Positions 32,238 to 41,400 of a stretch of DNA of 64,000 nt are shown piece by piece. Within the stretch, counting starts at the first letter, position 1. Every line of letters starts with the position of its first letter. A program made the position numbers and the translations under genes. Source of the stretch: Lentinus brumalis (Eukaryota; Basidiomycota; Agaricomycetes; Polyporales; Polyporaceae). Below the pieces are notes generated by a model, which ran no database searches, was not told the origin of the DNA, and saw only the letters and a program-made list of their open reading frames with translations. The DNA lies in contig MARA01000027.1 in the NCBI GenBank assembly GCA_001792895.1, positions 434,001 to 498,000 of the forward strand. The letters are read 5' to 3'.

Positions 32238-32536
32238 GGACCAAGCTAGTGGTCCCACAATAGACCAATAAGTGTATCGCTTTATTACAAGTAATAGAGA
32301 GTTGCTATGCTCTCTACACTACATCTTAACAAGCGAACAATTGATGTAAGATAGTTGTTATACCATCTATGCATTCGTTTATAATAATGGTTGTTAGGCC
32401 ATCACCATAAGTAATTCATGATAGTGGGTTGTTACGCCCATCAGCGCTTCCGGTTATTAAGCCGGATAGGACTCGAGTCCCGCGAGTGACGTCCGGAGTC
32501 ACCCTGGAGGCTGCTTTCAGCCGAGCGTTGAGCGAG
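32238..32536 (-). other. Retrotransposon 3' noncoding region with hairpin array
   Basis: AT-rich sequence between the third ORF and the purine tract. Five small hairpins (32295-32316, 32349-32368, 32387-32402, 32425-32440, 32449-32466) have different stems of 4-7 bp but nearly the same 8-nt loop, NNTAACAA in the sense RNA. A G-C/A-T hairpin (GGACC/GGTCC, also 8-nt loop) lies at 32238-32255. Confidence 0.7.
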
Positions 32537-34243
32537 TTACGCCGAAGCGTCGCTCTGGTCGTCGTCGGCCATATCCACGTCTGCATCCGGAGGCAGTGGG
32601 ATGTTCACTGGGTCGACGATCGACGGAGTAGTAGTATCGCTCTCAGCGGGCGCGGATGCGTCTGCTGCTCCAGTGTTCGAGGGGGCAGGCGCCTCGACTT
32701 CGACCTCAGAGCGCAAAGCGCTATCAGTGATAGAGGCCGGCTGGGCTACCGTGACCAACACGATCTCAGCGGGTGCTTCGTAGGTAGATCCTACAACTTC
32801 TCGAGCCCACGCACGGAACGCATTCTCTACGTCCCAGGGCGTGATACCGCATACGGCGGCGTGCTGATATAAACTATCTGCAGTGGCTGGGTAGGTGCCG
32901 GTATACGGCAGGAATTCGAGCACGTCCGCTGGCTCTAAGTCCAGACGAGCGAGCTCGGACTCATACGCGCGGGCATCAACGAATATATGGGCTAGTTTGA
33001 TTGCCGTTGCTGCACGGTAAACGGCGCGCGTCTTGTCCGTCTCGTGAGTCATGAGGGATGACAAATACAATCCCTCGAGTGTCGCGAGGGTAGGTGAACC
33101 ATCGGGTGCGCGTCCGAGTCCACGTCGCGACGAGACGATGTTCTTTTGGAAGTGCTTCTGCCAATGTTCGAACGGGTGTTCAGCCGTAGGTGGCGTCATT
33201 AGCGTGTACTCGTGGGGCGCGTGTATCGCGTCCTGCTCGGCCTTGTACCAGAGCGGAGTCGACCATTCGATGACTCTGCTCTCGCACTCGGTCAAAGCCA
33301 GGCCCGCATTGCGTTTCGCGATCGCAGCGCGCCGCCACTGCTTGGCTTTCCATACGCCGATTGCTCCTCCTGGCGTATCAGCCATACGTAAGACCTTGCG
33401 AAGGGTCTCGATGTCCGATGGGATCGGGCCGAAAGTGTCGGGGTATCTCTCCTCACGGTACTGTTCGAATGTCTTGCGAGCAGGTGTTCCCGCGTCCCTT
33501 CCCCCTCCAGCCGAGTTACCGGGAGGCGAGGAATGATCGCGGGGAACCGGCGGCACACCGTTGTCAGGCGGTGCGCGCACCGCGGTCGGTGCACCGTTAT
33601 CAGGCGGCGCACGCGACGCGAGCACGATCGGCGTACCGTCGCGCTCATGCATGAGGACGTCTTCCTCAGCTATCCGGCCGGTAGCACGGGAAGCGAGAGC
33701 CTCCACGCGCAACTGGGCGGTGGAGCCCTGTTCTTGCAGAGCCCGCAGTTCGGCCTGCGCCTTCTCGCGCAGGGCTTTCTCGAACTGCACCTCTGCGGTC
33801 GCGCTGTTGGCGTCGGCGATAACCAGGTCGAGCTTCATGCGGAGCTCCTTGATCTCCGCATGCATCTCGACGCTGCCGGCGAGCGCGCTTGCCAACTTCT
33901 GCTCGCGCGCTGCCTCGCCGTCGCGGAATCCTTCGGCGTATGCGTTCTCGAGCTCGGAGATCGCTTCTGATTCTCCCGAGCTGGTACTGTAACGATATGA
34001 AGCAGGGCTCACCTGCTTACGCTTTGCGCCCTGGTACGGCGGCTTGTGTTTGCCGTGATACGGACGCGCGGGGCTACGCCCGCGAGCGGGGCCGTGATCG
34101 CGCCCGCCGGCAGTGTCGGGATGACTCTGCGGGGTACCTTCGGGACGGAAGGTTTTTGAGTTATGATGGGAGCCCCGGTGCTGTGGGCGTGCCCCGTTAT
34201 GGTTGTTCTGGTGCCGGTGACGTCCTTGATGGTTGCCTTGCAT
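32537..34243 (-). CDS. Third ORF of the retrotransposon, unknown
   Basis: 568 residues from the ATG at 34243, placed where env would be but without signal peptide or membrane segment. The N-terminus is basic and rich in His/Asn/Arg/Gly (MQGNHQGRHRHQNNHNG), suggesting nucleic-acid binding. Residues about 80-170 are a heptad-like coiled coil (VQFEKALREKAQAELRALQE). A Pro-rich linker with a repeated APPDNG motif follows, then a globular part (KTFEQYREERYPDTFGPIP, LYQHAAVCGITPWDVENAF) and an acidic tail (DADVDMADDDQSDASA). Codons look more GC-rich than in gag-pol. It may be a second capsid-like or assembly protein or a captured host gene; neither is shown. The reading frame is unbroken, which argues that it is under selection or recently acquired. 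Confidence 0.75.
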   Translation of the reverse strand: MQGNHQGRHRHQNNHNGARPQHRGSHHNSKTFRPEGTPQSHPDTAGGRDHGPARGRSPARPYHGKHKPPYQGAKRKQVSPASYRYSTSSGESEAISELENAYAEGFRDGEAAREQKLASALAGSVEMHAEIKELRMKLDLVIADANSATAEVQFEKALREKAQAELRALQEQGSTAQLRVEALASRATGRIAEEDVLMHERDGTPIVLASRAPPDNGAPTAVRAPPDNGVPPVPRDHSSPPGNSAGGGRDAGTPARKTFEQYREERYPDTFGPIPSDIETLRKVLRMADTPGGAIGVWKAKQWRRAAIAKRNAGLALTECESRVIEWSTPLWYKAEQDAIHAPHEYTLMTPPTAEHPFEHWQKHFQKNIVSSRRGLGRAPDGSPTLATLEGLYLSSLMTHETDKTRAVYRAATAIKLAHIFVDARAYESELARLDLEPADVLEFLPYTGTYPATADSLYQHAAVCGITPWDVENAFRAWAREVVGSTYEAPAEIVLVTVAQPASITDSALRSEVEVEAPAPSNTGAADASAPAESDTTTPSIVDPVNIPLPPDADVDMADDDQSDASA

Positions 34244-34381
34244 GGTGGAAGTCGTCGAGGACGGTGAGAATAGAAGCGAGGAGAGCGCGATGATTGCCGG
34301 TAAGCACGAGGTCGAGGAACCAGGTTCGATCACCGTTAGCGCTATCGACCCTGGTGGCTGATGAACTGTACAGTTCGGTGA

Positions 34382-36541
34382 TTACGGAGCGCCCTCCGTG
34401 AGTTTCCAGTGAAGGCGCTTCGTCCGGCAACCGCGACCGAGCTCCGGCGCGTCGGCGCCAGTTGCGTCTTGGCGAGACACGGTCACGGGCGCGCGAGCGG
34501 TCACGAGACCGCGTCCCACGCTGGACTTCCCTATCTCAGGGTCAGGGATGCGTGCCGCAGCAGACTCACGATGCGGCCGCACGCTCGATTGGGGCTCAGT
34601 CTCGTCCGCTGCTCTGTGCGTACTGTTTCTGGCCGCCATTGCCTTCGCTTCCATTGTCTTGCCTCGCCCGTTCTTTGGCAGTTGGCGCCAAGTTGTTACA
34701 CCCTGTAACTCGAAGTATCTGTCCACGGCCTCGAGGTCTTTGACCGTATTCCAGCCCTCCCACGTAAGATCTCCATCGTCCCATTGTACGAGGAATTGTA
34801 CTGAACTGCCGTTCCACTGGTGCGCGACAATGTCATCGACTAGGAACTCCTGCTCAGGATCTTGTCCGAAGTCGTAGAATACTCCCACCTCTCGGGACGG
34901 AAAGAGGGAGCTGTCGTTCGGTTCATGACGACGAAGTCGCTCTACATGAAACGTCGGGTGTATACCTCGCGCACGCAAATCTGGTGGCAAATCCAAGGTG
35001 TACGTGGACGTAGCTGGGTTAGCGGAGAGGATCTTGAAGGGCCCGATGAATTTCGGCATCAATTTGCGAGCGCGACTCTTGGGAAGGGACAGGTTCGCGG
35101 TGGACAGGTAAGCTAGTCCCCCTTTCTGAAAGTCTGGATCACTTTCGCTTGCGTTCTCGGGGCGACGTCTCTTGTTCGCCTGATGCGTCTGACTGACGCG
35201 GCTGGCAATAAGCGCGTCGTGTGCCTCCCGGAGGTTGGACAACGCTCGCTCTGCGAAGTCTCGAACGCCGGGCAGTGCAGGCTCTCTAGCCAGTTCACGC
35301 ATCATAGTGGGCATATACCCACCATTGAGGTCGAAAGGTGCGAATCCAGTGGACGCATTCACACTGGAATTGATGGCGAATTCTACCATCGGGATCCGTT
35401 GCACCCAGTCGCGCTGATCGGGTTGTACGGTCGCACGGAGAATCTGTGAGGTAGTGCGTACCATGCGTTCGGATGTCCCGTCGGTCTGTGGGTGGAACGC
35501 TGTAGACATGAGGAGTTTAACTCCGATGAGCCGATGCAACTCCTTCCAAAACTTGGAGGTGAACTTAGTGTCTCGATCCGACACTATTGATTCTGGCAGA
35601 CCGTGTAGTCGGACTATCTCTCGCAGGAATATCCAGGCGAGTTCGGAGGCTCTCACAGTTGTCGTCGTTGGTACGAGATGCGCCATTCCCGTCAGTCGGC
35701 AGGTGACAATCCAGAGGTAATCGTATCCGTCACTCTCCGGGAAAGGACCCACAAAGTCCATAGCGATCGACTGCCAAGGTCGTTCCGGTATTGGGAGATT
35801 GTGTAGCAGTCCCTGCGGACGGTTGGTCGATGTTTTTGTGGTCTGACAAATTCCGCACGACGCACAGAATCTCTCGATGTCGCGCGCAGCCTGTGGCCAC
35901 CAGAACCAGCGACGAACATATTCATTCGTCTTCTTGAGCCCCATATGTCCCATTACGGTGTGTGCATGCTCTAGTATGATCTGCGCCAGCCGCTTACGTC
36001 CGTGCTTGACCTCAGGCACGCATAGTACCCATTGCTTCCTGTTGTCCAGGTGCTCAACCAGCCCATGCCGTAGTCGAAACCGCTCATGGTGAGTCGGATT
36101 CTCGACTATTTTTCGGCATACGGCGTCGTATTGATACCCGTTCTGCAGTACTCGCGCAAGGTCAAAGTCGCCCTCAACCCGCGTCTGTAGATTGGGATCC
36201 CGTGCTTGTGATTCAGCAGCGGTAGGATCATTGTCCGTAGTCTGACTTTCTCGTGAGGTCTGTCGTGCTGACTGCGCTCCGTGCATCGCCCTAGCCTCGT
36301 CATGTCTCATCTCTCGGACATCGGAGACTACTCGACTCATCCGAAGCTCAGCCACTCGTCGTTCCGACAGATATTCTCCTTCCGGGTCAAGTCGTACATC
36401 TGCCGACACCATATCATACGGAGGATGGGACGCGTCCACTGGCTCACTCGCATAGTATCGGGAAAGTGAGTCTGCGACTTTATTGCTCTCTCCTTTTACG
36501 TATATGGTTTCGAACTTGAATCTGCTGAGATACTCGAGCCA
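34382..36541 (-). CDS. Integrase with C-terminal chromodomain (pol, 3' part)
   Basis: Inserts the cDNA into chromosomes. The frame continues straight from RNase H after the TGA at 36544-36542. The zinc-binding region is HAHTVMGHMG...CASCGICQ. The catalytic core shows the three acidic residues in AMDFVGPF, VSDRDTKF and TDGTSERM. A GPF/GPY-type region (KFIGPFKILSANPATSTY) and a chromodomain (DDIVAHQWNGSSVQFLVQWD, then WEGWNTVKDL) follow; the chromodomain should guide integration toward modified histones. A tail of about 120 Arg- and Ser-containing residues precedes the stop at 34382. All catalytic positions are intact. Confidence 0.92.
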   Translation of the reverse strand, partial: WLEYLSRFKFETIYVKGESNKVADSLSRYYASEPVDASHPPYDMVSADVRLDPEGEYLSERRVAELRMSRVVSDVREMRHDEARAMHGAQSARQTSRESQTTDNDPTAAESQARDPNLQTRVEGDFDLARVLQNGYQYDAVCRKIVENPTHHERFRLRHGLVEHLDNRKQWVLCVPEVKHGRKRLAQIILEHAHTVMGHMGLKKTNEYVRRWFWWPQAARDIERFCASCGICQTTKTSTNRPQGLLHNLPIPERPWQSIAMDFVGPFPESDGYDYLWIVTCRLTGMAHLVPTTTTVRASELAWIFLREIVRLHGLPESIVSDRDTKFTSKFWKELHRLIGVKLLMSTAFHPQTDGTSERMVRTTSQILRATVQPDQRDWVQRIPMVEFAINSSVNASTGFAPFDLNGGYMPTMMRELAREPALPGVRDFAERALSNLREAHDALIASRVSQTHQANKRRRPENASESDPDFQKGGLAYLSTANLSLPKSRARKLMPKFIGPFKILSANPATSTYTLDLPPDLRARGIHPTFHVERLRRHEPNDSSLFPSREVGVFYDFGQDPEQEFLVDDIVAHQWNGSSVQFLVQWDDGDLTWEGWNTVKDLEAVDRYFELQGVTTWRQLPKNGRGKTMEAKAMAARNSTHRAADETEPQSSVRPHRESAAARIPDPEIGKSSVGRGLVTARAPVTVSRQDATGADAPELGRGCRTKRLHWKLTEGAP

Positions 36542-37765
36542 TCACTCGAGTCTCGGTGATAGCTTCTTCTTATCTCGCAGAAACTGCAGTGCTTTGTGGT
36601 CTGTCACTACAGTAAATGATATCCCTATCAGTTTATCCTCCCATTTCATGAGAGCTTCTAAGATCGCCAGGGCCTCCACTTCGAACGTGAAGTAGTTCGT
36701 TTGGGCACTAGTGAACTTTTTCGACATAAATCCCGCTGGTCGGCAATTATGCCAGTCGGAACCTTGGCCGTATACGGCTCCTACCCCTGTGGTAGACGCG
36801 TCCGTGATCACCCATATTCTTTCAGGTGCTCGCGGGTCTATTGGCCGGAGGATCGGTGTCCGACAGGCCATGAGCTTGATCGACTCAAGACACTTCTGGT
36901 GTAACGGTCGCCAGATAAACGACTGCCCATTCTTCATCATCGAAGAGAGGGGGCCCGTGAACGTGCTCACGTCAGGCATGAAGTGTGCCAGGTACTGAAC
37001 GAGACCGAGGAACCGTTGAACATCATTGTAGTTCCTCGGTGTTGGCCAGTCGCGGACGCGAGCCATCTTGTCCAGGTCTGCGTGCAGTCCTCGCTCGTCT
37101 ATAAGGTGGCCTAGACAATCCATCTTCGAGGAAAAGAGGTCGCATTTCTTGCGGCTGAGGAAGAGGTTATTCTCCCGTAACTTCTTCAAGCACCAGTGAA
37201 TGTGCTGAATATGCTCTTCGACAGTGTCCGAATAGATGAATATGTCGTCTAGGTAGACGTGAATGAATATGCCAATTTTCTCTCGGAATATTCGGGTCAT
37301 GAGTCTCTGGAACGTGGACGGAGCATTACAGTCGCCCTGCTGTGTAACGTTGCTCAGGAACGTGCCATATACAGTGGCAAATGACGTCTTCCACACGTCC
37401 TGCTCTTCGATTCTTGTCTGCTCATATGCGTCTGACATATCGAATTTAGAGCGGTATTTGGCTCGTGCAACGTCATGTCTGATCTGGTCTTGATCAGGGA
37501 ACGGGGTGACGTCCTTAATGGTATTCTCATTGCGTAGCCGGAGATCCACTACGGTGCGTAGTCCCCCATCTTTCTTGTATATACACATCAGCGGCGCGGC
37601 CTGCTCAACTTGCGCAGGGATCCACCACCCCGCCGATGTGTAGCGTTCTATCTTCTCTATAAGTTTCGCTTTCAAAGCTTCTGGGCACTTGGGTAGACGA
37701 TACACGTATCGCTTCTGCTCGTCTATCAAGGGAATCGTGTGGTTAACCACCCGAAACGGTGGCAA
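36542..37765 (-). CDS. Reverse transcriptase-RNase H (pol, middle part)
   Basis: Copies the element RNA and degrades the template. RT motifs are CIYKKDGGLRTVVDLRLRN, KFDMSDAYEQTRI, GDCNAPSTFQRLM and the active site YLDDIFIYS (near 37250). The RNase H start is WVITDASTTGVGAVYGQ, with a later Glu (FEVEALAILEAL) and Asp (VVTDHKALQF). The frame begins without an ATG: upstream coding (EYDDLLQPVPP) is in another phase, and one extra C in the six-C run at 37773-37768 would join them. It ends at TGA 36544-36542, where coding simply resumes (WLEYLSRFKF). Either pol is defective or recoding is needed. Confidence 0.92.
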   Translation of the reverse strand: MPPFRVVNHTIPLIDEQKRYVYRLPKCPEALKAKLIEKIERYTSAGWWIPAQVEQAAPLMCIYKKDGGLRTVVDLRLRNENTIKDVTPFPDQDQIRHDVARAKYRSKFDMSDAYEQTRIEEQDVWKTSFATVYGTFLSNVTQQGDCNAPSTFQRLMTRIFREKIGIFIHVYLDDIFIYSDTVEEHIQHIHWCLKKLRENNLFLSRKKCDLFSSKMDCLGHLIDERGLHADLDKMARVRDWPTPRNYNDVQRFLGLVQYLAHFMPDVSTFTGPLSSMMKNGQSFIWRPLHQKCLESIKLMACRTPILRPIDPRAPERIWVITDASTTGVGAVYGQGSDWHNCRPAGFMSKKFTSAQTNYFTFEVEALAILEALMKWEDKLIGISFTVVTDHKALQFLRDKKKLSPRLE

Positions 37766-37902
37766 CTGGGGGGTACTGGCTGCAGCAGGTCGTCATATTC
37801 TGCTGTTAGTTGTGTGCGTATTTTCTCTAATTGTTTCTCGCTCGCTATCGTTCCCTGACTGACACTCCTGACAGCGATCTCCGTTGGTTTGCCCGAGCGT
37901 AG

Positions 37903-38409
37903 TCACTCGGAGTCTTCCGTCGTGCGCATACTGCGTATCGCTGGCACGCGGTTCTCCTTTTCTCGCGAGTTATTACCCGTGTTCTTTCGCCGTGAAGAGC
38001 CAACATCCTCTTCGAGCGGTGTCAGCGCTGTGAAGCATTGTCCCTGAATGGTTATTAGGGAGTTCTTGAAATCAAGCACAACGCCGAGGCGACGCATGAA
38101 TGGCGTTCCAAAGACAACATCGTACCGGTCAAGATTCACGACGTCGAGATATACGTCAACCGCCGTGTCCCCGACTCGGATAGGTACCTGCGCCCCATGG
38201 GTGATGGTGGACTTGCTCCCCGAGCATCCTAGTTGCAACTGGGTTGGGTTTTCCAGTTCAAAGGTGCGCGTCTTAGATATCTTCGCGAACTCAGGAGTAA
38301 TAGAGTCCCCAGTGCTTCCGGAATCGAATAGCACGATTGCTTCAAGCCCGTTGATATTCATGTACATCGTCAGCCCAGTGTCCTCAATTCGTGGATTAAC
38401 GGTCTCCAT
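37903..38409 (-). CDS. Retropepsin-like aspartic protease (pol, 5' part)
   Basis: Processes Gag-Pol. The active site is VLFDSGSTGD, and the second conserved block is YDVVFGTPFMRRLGV. The frame overlaps the end of gag by 40 nt in the -1 phase and has its own ATG at 38409 with A at -3 and G at +4, so reinitiation or frameshifting could express it; I see no classical slippery heptamer. It stops at TGA 37905-37903, followed by CTA; coding continues in the same frame beyond (KPTEIAVRSVSQG). Confidence 0.85.
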   Translation of the reverse strand: METVNPRIEDTGLTMYMNINGLEAIVLFDSGSTGDSITPEFAKISKTRTFELENPTQLQLGCSGSKSTITHGAQVPIRVGDTAVDVYLDVVNLDRYDVVFGTPFMRRLGVVLDFKNSLITIQGQCFTALTPLEEDVGSSRRKNTGNNSREKENRVPAIRSMRTTEDSE

Positions 38410-41400
38410 CCTGCCGCTCTGGCTCGTGTCTTCATGTTCGTTGGAGCAGTTGGCGGCGCACGAATTATCGTCATCGCCCGTAGGGCTGGCTCGCGAGGTT
38501 GGTATGGTGGGGGAACCGCGGAGTCCTCTAATGCTGCTGACATTTCTCTGTCCGCAGTCGCACTCGACGGGTCATCGACAAAGTCGTATCCAGGTTCCGT
38601 ATCCCGCCATTGTTCTCGGCCAGGAAGCTCATCCCTGGTCGCCTCGCGGTGATTTATAAGTACTCGAGCGACTTGGAGGTTAGCCGTCCTAGCTACGAGT
38701 GTCTGGTAAGTCGCATTGATTGTCTCCCGTTCTCGCTCCAATGCCCTGGCCAATTCACGTCGTGTCCATGCCAGTTCTCGTCGCAATGTTTCCATCCGAC
38801 GCCTACTAGTGGCCAGTTGATTAGACAGATATCTGTTAGCGTGCACGACGCCATGCCAAAAGTTCTGCATGGTGGAACGTGCAGCTATGTCTTCCGTGTT
38901 CTCGAGGAACGCTGTCCACAACTGGGTGCCCTCTTGTATCTCCGTAGGTTGTTCTATGGCCACGGTACTGTAACCTTCTGGCCTCTGTGTACGTCGAGGT
39001 GTGTCGTCCGCATGGTTGTCTATTTCCGCGTTGAATGCTAACGGTTGTAGCGGAGGCATCATATCCTCAAATCGCTCGTCTTCCGGGCTAGCGTACGTCG
39101 ACTCCATGCTTCTGAGTGCGTCCTGCCGCTCACTATTTTCAAGCGGTACCAGGACGTCCAGGAAATCGTCTTCAATAGCCTGCCAGGGCCGATGCCGTCT
39201 TTGCTCTCTGCCTATCTCAGGCTCACTATCAGACGAATCCCGCCACGGACGGTCACTATCGACTTCCTCGGATTCCGTGTCGCTGTCGGAGTACGGTATT
39301 ACACGTCTCATCATTCGCATGTATACGACTGACTGTTCTGACTCTTCATAGTCATCGACTGGCAGCTCCTCTGCTGAGTCATACTGTGAGCCATCTAGGT
39401 TTGGCTGGGACGATTCCTCATCGTTGTCTGCGGGACCTGCATATTCTGGTCTATCCTCATGGTTATCTTGGTCTGGCTCGACCTCGACTTCGTCCTCCTC
39501 GTAAGGCGGCCCTCGTTCTGGCAAATCGTCTTCCTCATCAATCGCCCTGGCCATTCGAAGCTTAGGTTGTGATGCCTTCGGGCAGTAGGGTGCTATATGG
39601 CCATACTCTCCACAGTTATAGCACTTAGGCGGCGGTTTTGTGGTGCTGCCGGTGGTAGCAGCCGTCGTATTAGCTGCTCCCGCTATTCCTGCTGCAGCAC
39701 GCGATGTTGCAGCCGGAGCTACAGTCCGGACCATCCGATTTGCGTCAAAGGAGCGGACTCCTCCACCATCCCGACGGTTATATGGTCGATTCGAACCATT
39801 GGTATGTCCGTTACCATTCCGTGAATCATCCCTTCTCTGGGACTGACCGCCGTTCTTAGGGTCGCTAAACCTCCCGGGCACCGGCCTATTCTGGTGGTTG
39901 CGCATCCCTTGCGTGTTACGCTGCGATTGCTGGGACGCTCGCTCACGCTGACTCTCGGGATTCCCTCGGTGAGACGCTTTGAATTCCGCGACTACCTTGT
40001 TACTAATCTCCTGTTCCAACGCCATACGTTTGATTGTTTCCGGAGGTGTTGACTCTGGAGAAAGCCTCTGTACTTCTATGAGTGGGAGACGGATTTCGTC
40101 GGGGAGAGCGTCTACGAATCTCCTATTAAAGGTATAGCTATCCGGTGGTTCGGGCATCTTCAGCGTTTGTTTGGTCATGTACTCCCAAAGTCCGTTGACC
40201 CCAGTGTCGCGTCTGTACTTGGCCGTATAGAACTTGTCCGCTGCAGATCGCGCGTTGGAACGGTGTATGAATCGCCGAAACATGACGCACACTGCGTCCT
40301 CGAATGTCCAATCAGCACGACCCGAGACTTGTATATTGTCTATTGTCTCATCGTACCAATCGCGAGCGGCATTCACCAGAAATTGTCCCAGTAAGTTCAC
40401 GCGGTAATTGTCCAGGTCCGGTCCAGTGATTCGACTCAGCTCCATCCATCGGAGTAGTAGCTTCAACCAGGACATGAACTCGTCAACATCGTCCCGTCCG
40501 CTGTACTTATCGGGAGCTGGGACATTCTTCAGGTTCTTCAAGGCTGGTACATCTGCCATGTCATACCCAACCCGGTCTCTGATAGCCTGTCGAATTATGC
40601 GTAGTTGAGTCTCAATGTACTCCGCGTTCGGGTCATTCCATCGACCCACTTGTAAGGGCTGCTCACGCTCATGCAAATACGATGGGCTTCGTGTATTACG
40701 AGGGACTAATGACACTTCTCGGGCTCTACCCGTGTTCTGTCTCCTCGCCGAGCTATCTGTAGCGTGACCATTTGCATTGGTTCTCGTGTGCGAAGAGCTC
40801 CGATTCGAACTGCCTCCGGGCGGTCCACCTGGTGGTCCTCCAGGTGGTCCTCCTTGTGTTCCGCCAGGCGGTCTTCCTTGCCCGTTCCATTGCGACGACC
40901 CACGGCTTGAGCCGCTGTTGTTCGCTCGGTTATTGTGTCCGCCTGCCTCGCTAGGATCCCCGCGTTCTTGGGGCTCCTGTGGAGTTCGATTAGTGCCTTC
41001 GTTCGACGAGCTACTACTGGACCCGTCGTCTCCTGGGTCTGGAGCGCCTCCAGCAGCTCCGAATAGCTCGTACTGGTCGGTATTACGGTCGCGCCACCAT
41101 TGTTCTGCGCGTCGATTGCGCTCTGCCACTCCATCTTCATAGTGGTCTCGAGCTAGTATACGCTCTTGCGCATTGCGCCGCTGAGCGTATGTCGATGATG
41201 ACTCGTCGTCTCCCCGCTCTCGAAAGAGGTAGTTCTTACTTCTCTCGAGTACATCGTCGGGGTCTGCGTACCCTCGGCTGAACTGCGCCTCGGCGCTGGC
41301 GCCGTACTTGTCGCGCAGTCGGTTGAGGACCATCTGCAGTCGCTCCTGCTCTCGTTTGGCTGAGCGACGCAGCTTGTCGAATTGTTCCGACAAGTTGTCT

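Noticed and set aside
34244..34333. 30-codon extension of the third ORF
   Set aside because: Begins with a non-ATG codon; the first ATG at 34243 starts the basic N-terminus.
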